Source of the DNA: Fibrobacter sp. UWB2
Lineage (GTDB): Bacteria > Fibrobacterota > Fibrobacteria > Fibrobacterales > Fibrobacteraceae
NCBI RefSeq assembly: GCF_002210425.1
Contig: NZ_MWQK01000003.1
Coordinates: forward strand, 310,001-374,000
Direction of reading: 5' to 3'
Length of the DNA: 64,000 nt
Each line of letters starts with the position of its first letter. Position 1 is the stretch's first letter. A program made the position numbers and the translations under genes. The notes below the pieces were generated by a model that searched no databases, was not told the DNA's origin, and saw nothing but the letters and a program-made list of their open reading frames with translations. Positions 18,389 to 27,317 of the stretch are shown one piece after another.

Positions 18389-18934
18389 ATGAAAAAGCTT
18401 TTCTTTTTTGCCTTGATGATGGCATTCCTCTTCACGACCGCCGTCGCTGACGAAGAAGATCCACCTCCGCGTGGCAAGGCCGCAACCATCAATATCATCA
18501 CCGAACCGCCTAACAGTGACGTGTTCCTCGGCGGTGAACCTCTCGGCAAGAGCCCGATTAAGGACATGCAGGTCAAGTCTGGCCGCCAGACGCTCGTCGT
18601 CATCGACCAGGGCTTTGAACTTGTGAACAAGCGCGTGAACATCTGGCCGGGCAAGGACGAACGCAACAACTTCGACTTCAGCACCAAGATTCCGAAGGGC
18701 CACATCAAGGTTACGACGAATCCGCCGCGCTGCCTCATCTTCGTCGATGGCGAACAGGCTGACAAGACCGACGGTGCAGAACTCGTTGTCCACAACCTCG
18801 ATGCCGGTGACCACGTTGTGCGCGCCCAGTGCAGCAACCGCAAGAGCGCCGAAGCCCTCGTGAAGGTTGTCGGCGAAGAAACTGCTGAAGTTCATCTCGA
18901 CGCAACAACCGGTTCCAAGAAGAAAAAGCGCTAA
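18389..18934 (+). CDS. Exported protein with two PEGA domains
   Basis: A 181-residue exported protein. Signal peptide MKKLFFFALMMAFLFTTAVA is followed by two beta-rich PEGA-type repeats. The first (about 32-95) holds INIITEPPNSDVFLGGEPLG; the second (about 105-165) holds IKVTTNPPRCLIFVDGEQAD. PEGA domains bind partners on the cell surface or in the periplasm and often accompany secretion or cell-wall proteins. The C-terminus is a basic tail (SKKKKR). A ribosome-binding site CAGGAG lies about 8 bases before the ATG, and a strong terminator follows the stop. Function beyond the fold is unknown. Confidence 0.88.
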   Translation: MKKLFFFALMMAFLFTTAVADEEDPPPRGKAATINIITEPPNSDVFLGGEPLGKSPIKDMQVKSGRQTLVVIDQGFELVNKRVNIWPGKDERNNFDFSTKIPKGHIKVTTNPPRCLIFVDGEQADKTDGAELVVHNLDAGDHVVRAQCSNRKSAEALVKVVGEETAEVHLDATTGSKKKKR

Positions 18935-18962
18935 TAACGGTTTTTCACCAAAAATTTTAAAG

Positions 18963-18988
18963 AACTCCCCATTTGGGGAGTTTTTTTT
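18963..18988 (+). terminator. Intrinsic terminator after the PEGA gene
   Basis: AACTCCCC and GGGGAGTT arms with a short loop, followed by eight T. Confidence 0.9.
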
Positions 18989-19039
18989 ATGTTTTTTTTG
19001 TATGTTTATAACAAAATGTTTCTTATCTAGGAGAAAAAA

Positions 19040-19648
19040 ATGTCAAAACTTTGGATTTTCGCCCTTTGCGTAGGCTTTGCTCTCTTTACCGGCTGCGCAA
19101 GCGACGGCGGCAAAAAAGTCACCCGTCTCGATGCAAATACCGTTACCGACCTTTCTGGCAGCTGGAACGACACCGACTCCCGACTCGTCGCTGACGAAAT
19201 GATCAATGACTGCCTCGGCCGTCCGTGGTACAGCCAGTTCTCCGCACAGAAGGGCTCTGTGCCGACTATCGTGATTGGCAAGGTCCGCAACAAGAGCCAC
19301 GAACACATCCGCGTCGAAACCTTCATCAAGGATATCGAACGCGCCCTCATCAACTCTGGCAAGGCTGAATTTGTGGCCAACTCCAACGAACGCGCTGACC
19401 TCCGCGACGAACTCGCCGACCAGCAGGGCAACGTGACCGAAGAAACCCAGAAGGACGCCGGCATGGAAATTGGCGCAGACCTCATGCTCACCGGTACCAT
19501 CAACTCCATCATCGACCAGGAAGGTGGCGAACAGGTGGTCTACTACCAGATCGACATGGAACTCACCGACATCCAGAGCCACCGCAAGGTTTGGCTTGGC
19601 GATAAGAAGATTAAGAAGTACATGTCCAAGAGCAGCGTGAAGTTCTAG
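19040..19648 (+). CDS. LpoB/CsgG-like lipoprotein
   Basis: A 202-residue lipoprotein with lipobox ALFTGC (Cys near residue 18) and a strong ribosome-binding site TAGGAGAAAAAA. The mature part matches the LpoB-type fold (PF13036). The pattern PTIVIGKVRNKSHEHI is followed by an Arg-rich helix (FIKDIERALINSG), a segment rich in charged residues, GADLMLTGTINSI and a final strand with KVWLGDKKIKKY. In enterobacteria LpoB activates a penicillin-binding protein from the outer membrane; here no PBP is adjacent, so activation of cell-wall synthesis is only inferred. The adjacent COG3014 gene is often found next to such lipoproteins. Confidence 0.85.
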   Translation: MSKLWIFALCVGFALFTGCASDGGKKVTRLDANTVTDLSGSWNDTDSRLVADEMINDCLGRPWYSQFSAQKGSVPTIVIGKVRNKSHEHIRVETFIKDIERALINSGKAEFVANSNERADLRDELADQQGNVTEETQKDAGMEIGADLMLTGTINSIIDQEGGEQVVYYQIDMELTDIQSHRKVWLGDKKIKKYMSKSSVKF

Positions 19649-19659
19649 TTTGAATAGTT

Positions 19660-19765
19660 GGCAGAACTTAGACCGCTACGCTCTTAGAACTTAGTTGCAA
19701 AAGCTTACAGAAAAAGCAATATTCTAAGCACTAACATCTAAGATCTAAGCTCTAAGTTCTAATAA
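19660..19765. repeat. Degenerate CTAAG/TTAGAACTTAG short direct repeats
   Basis: About 100 bases in which CTAAG, TTAGAA and TCTAAG units recur at 8- to 12-base intervals. They fill the gap between the LpoB-like gene and the next terminator. The unit resembles the TAAC-rich repeats elsewhere in this window. No open frame or RNA fold is evident. Confidence 0.6.
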
Positions 19766-19771
19766 CTGTAA

Positions 19772-19797
19772 ACGCTCGCACCCGCGAGCATTTTTTA
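19772..19797 (+). terminator. Intrinsic terminator before the COG3014 gene
   Basis: GCTCGC and GCGAGC arms around a 4-base loop, followed by ATTTTTT; 16 bases before the next start codon. Confidence 0.7.
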
Positions 19798-19812
19798 TAT
19801 AAATTTACTTAT

Positions 19813-21210
19813 ATGAAACGACTTATTTTACTCCTTGCTACGACTTTATTTTTTATGGCTTGCGCAAACAAGTCCATGACTCGTTACGAGGCTCTCGCCC
19901 CCGTATTTGAGCATAACGGCTTCGAAGCCGCCATCAACGAAGTCAAGAAACAGCAAGAAGACCTCTACGGCGAAAAGACCGAGTTCCTCTATTACTTTGA
20001 CCTGGGCGTACTCTACCACTACAACGGAAACTACAAGGAAAGCGCCCAGAACTTCGACAAGGCCGAAAAGATTTACGACGACCTCTACACGCATTCTGTA
20101 ACAAACGAAGCCGCCGCCATCGTCACAAACGACAACATCCGCCCCTACCGTGCACGCCCCTTCGAAGTGCTCGTGCTCCACGAAATGCAAATCATGAACT
20201 ACCTTGCGCAAAGGGACATTGATGGTGCCATGGTCGAAGTGAGCCGCGCACAAAAAGCAATGACGGAACTCTACCAGAAAGACAACGACAAGACAAACGA
20301 CAACGGCTTTTTGCGCTACCTCACGGCAATCGTCTACGAAATGGCAGGCGAACCGGACGAAGCCGCAATCGCCTACTACAAGACGGTCAGGGCTTACGAC
20401 GAAAACATCCTGAACCTCCCGAAAGAAGCCCGCGAATTTGTCATTGAAAACTTAATACGCTCCGACCGCGAAGACGACCTCAAAAAGCTCAAGCTCGACA
20501 ACTCCATCGAAACGACAAAGGCCAAGGCCGCTTACGATCTCGGACAAGAAATCATCATCGTGGGTTACGCAGGTCACGGCCCCATCCTCACCGAACTCAA
20601 GATGTCGGGTACTTACGTGAACGGCGGCATGCTGAACCTCACCTACAAAGACAGCAAGACCGGCAAGATTACAAGTTCCAACATCGGCGCCCCACCTGTC
20701 GCGGGCGCAAGCAATGGCGAAACGTTCCACATCAGCTTTGCACTCCCCGAAGCGCACTCGTTCAAGAGCCTTGTCCAGCGCTTTAACGTCACTGTCGACA
20801 ACAAGTCCGGCCTCCGCACCGAAAAGGTGATGGCACTCGACAAAGAACTCGAAATGAACCTCAAGGACGACTTTGCAAACACCATGACCCGCACCGCCAT
20901 CCGCGTCGTGCTCCGCACTATCGCCGCACAGGCTGCCAAAAAGGCCATGAAGTCGGACAACGCCATCCTCAACCTGTTCACGAGCATCAGCACGGACATT
21001 GCGCAAGACCAGATGGAAAAGGCGGACCTCCGCATAGCGCTCTTCTTGCCGAACTCCATCCAGATGACACGTATCCCCGTCGAGCCGGGTTCACACGAAG
21101 TCTCCGTTGCTGCAGAAGGCGAAACTGGTACAGTCAAGGTATTCAATTTTGGCAGCGTGCCCGTGAAAAAGGGCGAAAAGAAGTTCATCTTTGTGCCTGC
21201 CGTGAAGTAA
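19813..21210 (+). CDS. COG3014-family lipoprotein with TPR-like repeats
   Basis: A 465-residue lipoprotein (lipobox LFFMAC). The N-terminal half has tetratricopeptide-like helices (for example FDLGVLYHYNGNYKESAQNF, then YDDLYTHSV). The second half is a beta-rich domain with repeated Gly-Val-Pro turns and ends in a strand-rich tail (FNFGSVPVKKGEKKFIFV). The order matches COG3014, an uncharacterised family usually encoded with a LpoB/CsgG-like lipoprotein, exactly as here with the gene at 19040. The pair probably forms an outer-membrane or periplasmic assembly. A terminator lies between the two genes, so they may be transcribed separately. Confidence 0.85.
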   Translation: MKRLILLLATTLFFMACANKSMTRYEALAPVFEHNGFEAAINEVKKQQEDLYGEKTEFLYYFDLGVLYHYNGNYKESAQNFDKAEKIYDDLYTHSVTNEAAAIVTNDNIRPYRARPFEVLVLHEMQIMNYLAQRDIDGAMVEVSRAQKAMTELYQKDNDKTNDNGFLRYLTAIVYEMAGEPDEAAIAYYKTVRAYDENILNLPKEAREFVIENLIRSDREDDLKKLKLDNSIETTKAKAAYDLGQEIIIVGYAGHGPILTELKMSGTYVNGGMLNLTYKDSKTGKITSSNIGAPPVAGASNGETFHISFALPEAHSFKSLVQRFNVTVDNKSGLRTEKVMALDKELEMNLKDDFANTMTRTAIRVVLRTIAAQAAKKAMKSDNAILNLFTSISTDIAQDQMEKADLRIALFLPNSIQMTRIPVEPGSHEVSVAAEGETGTVKVFNFGSVPVKKGEKKFIFVPAVK

Positions 21211-21265
21211 CTTTCACATAATTAGGCGAAAAAGCATCATTTTCTGAAATGTAAATACCACTTTG

Positions 21266-21281
21266 CTAAATAATTATTTAG
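21266..21281. promoter_or_regulatory. Perfect 16-bp AT-rich palindrome upstream of an outer-membrane protein gene
   Basis: CTAAATAATTATTTAG is a perfect inverted repeat with no spacer, 33 bases before the start at 21314. Its size and position fit a binding site for a dimeric regulator overlapping the promoter. Confidence 0.45.
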
Positions 21282-21313
21282 TTTGAAGTCAAAAACATTC
21301 CTAGGAGCAAAAA

Positions 21314-22078
21314 ATGAACTTCAAATTGATCTTTGCAGCAGCTGCATTGCTTGCTACTCAGTCATTCGCTATCGCCGGTATTGGCGCCCACTACACCCCA
21401 GCCGTCGGAACCACCCTCAAGGAAGCTCAGAGAGCCGATATCAAGGGAACTGACGGAAAAATCGGTTTCAGCCATGGTAGCTTCGACTACATCCAGGGTT
21501 TCGGTTTCAAGGCCTGGGTCGACATTCTCCCGTTCGTCGATATCGAAGCCACGTTCAACATCCAGTTCGCCTCTTACAACGCCGCTCTCTGGGTAGGTGA
21601 AGGCGAAGACGCTCGCAAGATTCCTCTCGAAATTGAACTCGGCGGTACCCCGTTTGCAAAGGCAACTCCGAAGTACATCGCCATGAACGCAGACCTCTCC
21701 GTCACGAAGCCGTTCTCCATCCCGCTTTTCCCGATCCGTCCGTATGTCGGTGGCGGTCTCACCATCCACTGGAACACGTTCGTCCTGAACAAGGCTTTTG
21801 TTGAAGGCGTGTTCGACAAGGCTTTTGCTGATGGCAGCTATCCTGCAGACGAAAACGAACTCGTAAACGCACTTAAGAGCAAGGTTGTCGACTACGCCAA
21901 GGATGAAGGCCTCAACAAGAGCATCGGCATCCACTTGCTCGCCGGTGTCCGCTTCAAGCTCCCGATTATCCCGATTGCAGCTTATGCAAACGTCAAGTGC
22001 TACCTCGGCGGTGACTACGATAGCGATATCGACGCCGGCAATTTTGCATTTGAAATCGGTGGCGGTTTTGCCCTTTAA
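21314..22078 (+). CDS. Predicted outer-membrane beta-barrel protein
   Basis: A 254-residue exported protein with signal peptide (MNFKLIFAAAALLATQSFA) and a strong ribosome-binding site CTAGGAGC. The mature part is strand-rich and Gly/aromatic-rich, with typical barrel strands (FGFKAWVDILPFVDIEATF, PIRPYVGGGLTIHW) and a final strand FAFEIGGGFAL ending in a hydrophobic residue. Repeated GG and YVGGG turns resemble small porin-like or OmpA-type barrels, but no named family is recognised. A perfect palindrome upstream suggests control by a dimeric regulator. It is followed 47 bases later by a two-component system, which could regulate it; that is inference from position. Confidence 0.75.
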   Translation: MNFKLIFAAAALLATQSFAIAGIGAHYTPAVGTTLKEAQRADIKGTDGKIGFSHGSFDYIQGFGFKAWVDILPFVDIEATFNIQFASYNAALWVGEGEDARKIPLEIELGGTPFAKATPKYIAMNADLSVTKPFSIPLFPIRPYVGGGLTIHWNTFVLNKAFVEGVFDKAFADGSYPADENELVNALKSKVVDYAKDEGLNKSIGIHLLAGVRFKLPIIPIAAYANVKCYLGGDYDSDIDAGNFAFEIGGGFAL

Positions 22079-22125
22079 TTTTGTAGATTAAAAAAAGTTG
22101 GTTAGAAGAGAGTAGGTATACAAGA

Positions 22126-22854
22126 ATGACTCAGAATACAAGCAGCACAAACATCCTCATCATCGAAGATGAAATTGCCATTGCCGAAGGCCTCGTGGAC
22201 CTCTGCGAGCTCAACGGTTACCGCGTCAAACACGTTGTTGACGGCGAAAGCGGCCTTGCCGAAGCACTCTCCGGACAGTACGGACTTGTACTGCTGGACC
22301 TCATGCTTCCGGGCATGGACGGCTTTACCGTTTGCGACAAGATTCGCGAAAAGGACAAGAGCCTCCCGATCATCATCCTTTCTGCAAAGAATTCCGATGA
22401 CGATATCATCAACGGTCTCAAGTTCGGTGCCGACGACTACATCCCGAAGCCGTTCTCCGTACCGATGCTCCTTGCACGTATCGAAGCAGTGCTCCGCCGT
22501 AGCCGCCAGACGATGGAAAATGAAGGCAAGCTTGTTGCCGGCAACCTCCGCGTGAACTTCCGTGAATACACGGGCGTGCGCGGTACAGAAGAGCTGGCAT
22601 TCACCCGCAAGGAAATTGAAATTCTTGAATACCTCTGGAACAACCGCGACCATGCCATTCCGCGTTCCGAGCTCCTCCGCAAGGTCTGGGGTTACGAAAA
22701 TGCAGAATCCGTGGATACCCGTACGGTCGACATCCACATCACCAAGCTCCGCAAGAAGATCGAAGACGATCCGGCTCATCCGAAGCTGCTCGTCACGTTC
22801 CGCGGTGAAGGTTACCAGATGCGCTCGGCTCCAGAATGCGAGAAATCAGTATAA
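22126..22854 (+). CDS. OmpR/PhoB-family response regulator
   Basis: A 242-residue DNA-binding response regulator. The receiver domain has the acidic pocket (IIEDE), the phospho-acceptor Asp in LVLLDLMLPGMDG (about residue 59), and the conserved Lys in YIPKPF. A winged-helix output domain follows, with FTRKEIEILEYLW and RTVDIHITKLRKKI as recognition elements and FRGEGYQM near the end. The stop overlaps the start of the histidine kinase gene by 19 bases, so the two are coupled. The outer-membrane protein gene lies just upstream on the same strand. Targets are unknown. Confidence 0.95.
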   Translation: MTQNTSSTNILIIEDEIAIAEGLVDLCELNGYRVKHVVDGESGLAEALSGQYGLVLLDLMLPGMDGFTVCDKIREKDKSLPIIILSAKNSDDDIINGLKFGADDYIPKPFSVPMLLARIEAVLRRSRQTMENEGKLVAGNLRVNFREYTGVRGTEELAFTRKEIEILEYLWNNRDHAIPRSELLRKVWGYENAESVDTRTVDIHITKLRKKIEDDPAHPKLLVTFRGEGYQMRSAPECEKSV

Positions 22855-24752
22855 ACAAACTCTCTACATACCTCTCTAGCAAGTACAAGGCTCTTCGGAG
22901 CCTTATTCTTGCCTCTAAAGATCGTCTCATTTTTGTGGCGATTTTTATCGTTATTGCGATTCCCGTAATAATGCTTTTAAGCCATTCCTACGCACAGTTG
23001 CAAACGTCGTCGCTCTTTGGCTACAAGGAACACGCGTTCTCTGTGCTCCAGAATTTGAACAAGAACATCACCGCAGACCTAGCGATTGAAGACAGGCGCT
23101 CTTACGCCGACTACAGATTCATCCGCTCCGTCCCGGTGTTCGGCGGTGAAGAAATCACGATGTCCGAACTTGCGGAATTCCCGCAGAGGAGCCATTACGT
23201 CGGGCTCGTCGGGCATTTCCAGCTGGACCCCGCCGGCAACTTGAGTACGCCTGTCCTCCCGGATGGAGTGCTCGAAAGAATCCCCATGGTCGACAGGGCA
23301 AAGCGCGTTGCCATCCGCAACAAGATTAGCCTCATCCTCAATACGTCAGGATTCGCGGCCATGTCTTCGCCTGCCATTATCACGACCTCGAGCAGCATGG
23401 AAAAGTCTGACTCGACGCACAAGAACGACAGCAGGCTCATCGACCAGATTTACAAGCAGGACATCGACATTGCAAGCACTCGCAAAAAGAAGAAGTCGAG
23501 CAAGCACCGTGTCGAACAAATTACAGAAACCGGCGACTTCGCCTTCGGCGTCGAATCGACAAAGCTCGATACGACCGGTCTTCTGGTCCGCCTGATCAAC
23601 ACCGAAACGACTCACTCCATGGAAGCCGAAATTGACTTCTTCCAGGCGATTGTCGATTCGAGCTACATCATTTTCCATCGCACGGTTAGACGCGGCACAG
23701 ACGTGTTTATCCAGGGCTTTATTGTCGATGCTCGCGCCTACCTCACGAACCTCGTAAAAAACGAAATCGAGAAGTACAAGGGCGTTACCAAGGGCAATCA
23801 GCAAGACCCGCTCGTGCTCGCATTCTTCCACAAGAACAAGTCTTTTGTCGCCTTCGGTGAACGCAACAACATTACGACGGAACTCCTCTCCGAATCGTTG
23901 CAGGCGCCTCTCTCGGATATCACTTTCAAGATGTACACCACACAGCGCGCCCCGGGCGGAGAATTCGTTTTCTTCATCGGGTTCCTGATGCTTGCGGTAC
24001 TTGGAATCGGCCTTATCTCGATTTACCATGTGACACAGAGCCGCGTGAAGCTCGCCGCAAAGCGCCAGGACTTTGTCTCCGCCATTACGCACGAACTTAA
24101 GACTCCGCTCACGGCCATCAAGATGTACGCCGAACTGTTGCAGAACTCCTGGGTCGCTAGCGAAGAAAAGAAGCAAAAGTATTACGGACAAATCGCGAGC
24201 GAAGCCGACCGCCTTTCGAGACTCATCCAGAACGTGCTGAACCTCTCGAAGCTCGATGGCAACCGCTGGAACGTGCAGCTCCGCATGGACAAGCCAAAGC
24301 AGGTCCTCGACGACTTCGTCTCGACTTACAGCAAGAACGTCGAAAAGCAGGGATTCGAACTCACGGTTTCTTCGGACACGGATGCAGACAACATCAGCCT
24401 CATGATCGACCGCGACGCCATCATGCAGATTCTGATGAACCTCGTCGACAACTCGCTCAAGTTCTCCAAGAACGCAGACTACAAGATGATCAACGTGGAA
24501 CTGCGCATCAAGGGCACCGACATGTACCTCGCCGTGCGCGACTACGGTCCGGGCATTCCGCCTTCCGAAATGAAGAAAGTCTTCCAGGAATTCTATAGAG
24601 TCGAAAATGAAATGACCCGACAGACGAGTGGCACAGGCATCGGACTTTCGATGGTAAAGAAATTGTGCACTTTATGTAATATGAACATAGAATTGGAAAA
24701 CGCTAACCCCGGTTTGCGCACAAAAATACACTTCCCAAGTCTGTCCATTTAA
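22836..24752 (+). CDS. Membrane sensor histidine kinase
   Basis: A 638-residue sensor kinase paired with the response regulator at 22126. The first transmembrane helix (about 29-50, FVAIFIVIAIPVIMLLS) and the second (about 375-395, FVFFIGFLMLAVLGIGLI) enclose a long periplasmic sensor region of about 320 residues that I cannot assign to a family. It has a very basic stretch (RKKKKSSKHR). The cytoplasmic part has the H-box AITHELKTPLTAIKMYAELL with His419, then the N-box DNSLKFS, the G1 box YGPGIPPSEM and the G2 box GTGIGLSMVKKL. All catalytic elements look intact. The large sensor domain points to an extracellular or envelope signal. The gene overlaps the regulator gene by 19 bases. Confidence 0.93.
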   Translation: MREISINKLSTYLSSKYKALRSLILASKDRLIFVAIFIVIAIPVIMLLSHSYAQLQTSSLFGYKEHAFSVLQNLNKNITADLAIEDRRSYADYRFIRSVPVFGGEEITMSELAEFPQRSHYVGLVGHFQLDPAGNLSTPVLPDGVLERIPMVDRAKRVAIRNKISLILNTSGFAAMSSPAIITTSSSMEKSDSTHKNDSRLIDQIYKQDIDIASTRKKKKSSKHRVEQITETGDFAFGVESTKLDTTGLLVRLINTETTHSMEAEIDFFQAIVDSSYIIFHRTVRRGTDVFIQGFIVDARAYLTNLVKNEIEKYKGVTKGNQQDPLVLAFFHKNKSFVAFGERNNITTELLSESLQAPLSDITFKMYTTQRAPGGEFVFFIGFLMLAVLGIGLISIYHVTQSRVKLAAKRQDFVSAITHELKTPLTAIKMYAELLQNSWVASEEKKQKYYGQIASEADRLSRLIQNVLNLSKLDGNRWNVQLRMDKPKQVLDDFVSTYSKNVEKQGFELTVSSDTDADNISLMIDRDAIMQILMNLVDNSLKFSKNADYKMINVELRIKGTDMYLAVRDYGPGIPPSEMKKVFQEFYRVENEMTRQTSGTGIGLSMVKKLCTLCNMNIELENANPGLRTKIHFPSLSI

Positions 24753-24821
24753 GTTTTCATTATGTATTTTTAGGGCGTTCCGTCAAGATGGCGGAAACCC
24801 CAAAAATCAAAGAGGCGCGGT

Positions 24822-26159
24822 ATGACTCAGGACGACATCATCAAGAATCCGTTGGATTATGATCTTTCCATTGAAACCGTTGGCAAGGGTACGCTTAAGT
24901 CCCCGATGAACGGCGTTCCTTTCGTTTCGGAAAACGACAAGGTCAGCCTAACCACTGACGTCAATCTCATCTCTGAATACTTGGCGAAGGGCATCCCGGT
25001 ACCCTCTCTCGAAGTGGCCGGCCCTCGACAGACAATTTTCCACGACCCCGCCTGGACACGTGCAGGTATCGTCACTTGCGGTGGCCTCTGCCCCGGTCTT
25101 AACAACGTGATCAAGGGCCTTGTACAAGTGCTCTGGTTCGACTACGGCGTGAGGAACATCTTCGGTATCCCGTACGGCTACCGCGGCCTGAACCCGAATT
25201 ACGGTTACTCCCCCATCGTGCTGGACCCGGATGTGGTCGACGCCATCCAGGAAGACGGCGGTACGATTCTCGGTAGCTCCCGTGGCATGCAGGACCCGGC
25301 CATCATGGTCGATACGCTCATGCGTTTGAACATCAACGTGTTGTTCTGCATCGGCGGTGATGGTACGCTCCGCGGCGCACATGCCATTGCCGAAGAAGTC
25401 AAGAAGCGCAAACAGCCCATCTCGATTATCGGCATCCCGAAGACAATCGATAACGACTTGAACTTGATCGACAGGACGTTCGGTTTTGAAACCGCCGTGC
25501 TCAGCGCCACAGACGTAATTACCAGCGCTCACATCGAAGCTAACGGCGCATTCAATGGTCTTGGCCTCGTGAAGCTCATGGGTCGCGACTCCGGCTTTAT
25601 CGCCGCGTATGCATCGCTTGCAACAACCGTCGTGAACATCTGCCTCGTTCCCGAAGTTCCCTTTACGCTTGACGGGCTCTTCAAGGCTCTCGAAAGCCGT
25701 TACGCCAGCGGCAAGACTCATGCCGTGATTGCCGTCGCCGAAGGCGCCGGACAGGAACTTTTCAAGAACCAGGAAGAACGCAGAGATGCAAGCGGTAACA
25801 TTCTGAAGAACGATATCGGAGAATTCCTGACCCACAAGATTAAGGAACATTTCGATAGCGTCGGCAAGGAAATCAACATCAAGTACTTTGACCCGAGCTA
25901 CACGGTGCGTAGCATCCCCGCCAAGGGCACAGACGCCATTTTCTGCTTCCAGCTCGCTGAAAACGCAGTACATGCAGGCATGGCAGGCAAGACGGACATG
26001 GTCGTTGGCAGCATGAACAACGTTTTCTCGCACGTGCCTATCGAATACGCCGTGAGCGAACGCAAGAAAATCAACCCCAACGGACCCCTTTGGCACGCCG
26101 TTCTCGGTATCACGCGCCAGCAGGACTATTTCTCCGGCAAGGGCAAACGCAGCAAGTAA
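24822..26159 (+). CDS. 6-phosphofructokinase (TP0108-like group)
   Basis: A 445-residue phosphofructokinase that phosphorylates fructose 6-phosphate in glycolysis. The phosphate-donor motif GGDGTLRGAHAI and the catalytic loop GIPKTIDNDL are intact, as is MGRDSGFIA for substrate binding. The protein has the N-terminal extension (about 90 residues) seen in the longer clade that includes the spirochaete TP0108 type. GGDGT is usual for ATP-dependent enzymes, whereas the Lys in PKTIDND is usual for pyrophosphate enzymes, so donor choice cannot be settled by motif; family knowledge favours ATP. The gene is followed by a 47-residue frame and a TPR protein gene on the same strand. Confidence 0.9.
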   Translation: MTQDDIIKNPLDYDLSIETVGKGTLKSPMNGVPFVSENDKVSLTTDVNLISEYLAKGIPVPSLEVAGPRQTIFHDPAWTRAGIVTCGGLCPGLNNVIKGLVQVLWFDYGVRNIFGIPYGYRGLNPNYGYSPIVLDPDVVDAIQEDGGTILGSSRGMQDPAIMVDTLMRLNINVLFCIGGDGTLRGAHAIAEEVKKRKQPISIIGIPKTIDNDLNLIDRTFGFETAVLSATDVITSAHIEANGAFNGLGLVKLMGRDSGFIAAYASLATTVVNICLVPEVPFTLDGLFKALESRYASGKTHAVIAVAEGAGQELFKNQEERRDASGNILKNDIGEFLTHKIKEHFDSVGKEINIKYFDPSYTVRSIPAKGTDAIFCFQLAENAVHAGMAGKTDMVVGSMNNVFSHVPIEYAVSERKKINPNGPLWHAVLGITRQQDYFSGKGKRSK

Positions 26160-26180
26160 CCCTTTAAATAAGTTATCACC

Positions 26181-26324
26181 ATGCTCAAAAAAGAAGAAAA
26201 AGTCATCATCCGTACCGCACTCATGGAATACCGCAATCTCTTGTTCAAGACATTCCATGGCACCGACGAAGAAAAGACTCGCATTGCCACGGTGAACAAG
26301 TTATTGCAGAACTGGAAAGTCTAA
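26181..26324 (+). CDS. 47-residue helical protein after phosphofructokinase
   Basis: A small frame from ATG 26181 to TAA 26324, placed 21 bases after the phosphofructokinase stop and ending 8 bases before the next gene. It is charged and helical (KKEEKVIIRTALMEYRNLLF, ending KLLQNWKV) with no cysteine and no signal. The tight spacing on both sides and good codon use suggest a real gene in the same transcript, but the ribosome-binding site is weak. Function unknown. Confidence 0.55.
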   Translation: MLKKEEKVIIRTALMEYRNLLFKTFHGTDEEKTRIATVNKLLQNWKV

Positions 26325-26332
26325 GCGTATTC

Positions 26333-27175
26333 ATGAGGATTACGCGGAACATTGTTTTTGCATTGCTGCTTGCAATTAGTTTTGCAAGCGCAAACGAAGA
26401 CTTGCACATAGCAGATTCCTGCTATGCGGCACGTGCTGTGCGCGCCAAGGGCGACAAGGCCGACGCAAAAAATGCAAAGATAATGAAGGAATCCTACAAG
26501 AAGGCGATGGAAGATTCCACCGTTTTGGAGGCCGCGACCGAAGGCTACGTGAAGACGCTGTACTTCTGCTTCAGATTCGTGCAGTTCGACGAGAAGAAGC
26601 GCCAGCTCCATTTGGACACGCTGATGGATGCTAGCAGAAGCGCCTACGAGAAGTTTCCACAGAACAAGGAGATTGCACACGTCTACGCCTCGACGCTCTC
26701 GATGTGGGGCTCGGAACGCAACGTACTTTCTTCGCTCAAGGAAGGCATTGCAGGCAAAGTACGCGATGTCGCGACTGCGGCAGAAGACTGGCAGATACTC
26801 GGGCGTGCACACTTTGTGCTGCCTTACGTGCCGTTTTTGCTTTCGTGGCCCGACGAAAAGCTTGCAGACAAATACCTGAACATGGCTCTCGAACAAAATC
26901 GCAAGGACATTTACAACTACTACTTCCTTGCTGACTTGCGCTATGACCAAGGCCGTTATGACGATGCGATGGAATTTATCGTACAAGGTCTCGATGCAGG
27001 CGTGCGCCCCGGATATATTCTTGAAGACAAACGCGCCCGCTGGCATTTGAAAGAGCTCTGGAAGAAAATCGATTACAAGCACAGGGACAAGCTCTCGCCA
27101 AAACACCAAGAAGACGGCGAGAACATCCGAAAATCGATTGAAGCGCTGAAAGCCGGAAATAAAAAGAAGAAATAA
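26333..27175 (+). CDS. Exported TPR-like protein
   Basis: A 280-residue exported protein. The N-terminus (MRITRNIVFALLLAISFASA) is a signal peptide ending near residue 20. The rest is helical, with repeats of about 34 residues resembling tetratricopeptides (for example YNYYFLADLRYDQGRYDDAM near 200). It ends in a Lys-rich tail. Function is unknown; TPR domains mediate protein contacts. It is the last gene of the group that begins with phosphofructokinase and ends just before a palindromic repeat and a bidirectional terminator. Confidence 0.75.
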   Translation: MRITRNIVFALLLAISFASANEDLHIADSCYAARAVRAKGDKADAKNAKIMKESYKKAMEDSTVLEAATEGYVKTLYFCFRFVQFDEKKRQLHLDTLMDASRSAYEKFPQNKEIAHVYASTLSMWGSERNVLSSLKEGIAGKVRDVATAAEDWQILGRAHFVLPYVPFLLSWPDEKLADKYLNMALEQNRKDIYNYYFLADLRYDQGRYDDAMEFIVQGLDAGVRPGYILEDKRARWHLKELWKKIDYKHRDKLSPKHQEDGENIRKSIEALKAGNKKKK

Positions 27176-27176
27176 T

Positions 27177-27204
27177 GGAGATTCCCGCGTTCGCGGGAAT
27201 GACA
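27177..27204. repeat. Palindromic repeat (GGAGATTCCCGCG..CGCGGGAATGACA)
   Basis: A copy of the dispersed family directly at the stop of the TPR gene. Further palindromes of other sequence follow at 27251-27269 (CCCCGGA/TCCGGGG) and 27283-27299 (GCGCGAG/CTCGCGC). Confidence 0.8.
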
Positions 27205-27211
27205 CATAAAC

Positions 27212-27241
27212 AAAAAGCGGACTTTGAAAGTCCGCTTTTTT
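27212..27241. terminator. Bidirectional intrinsic terminator
   Basis: AAAAAGCGGACTTT and AAAGTCCGCTTTTT arms give U-tracts on both strands. It serves the TPR gene on the plus strand and could serve pta on the minus strand. Confidence 0.85.
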
Positions 27242-27317
27242 GCGTACCGACCCCGGAACAAGTCCGGGGAGACAAATGCAGGGCGCGAGAGCCTCGCGCT
27301 TTCCCAATTGCTTATGC

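Noticed and set aside
24948-26258. Minus-strand frame of 436 codons opposite phosphofructokinase
   Set aside because: Antisense shadow of a gene with all catalytic motifs intact.
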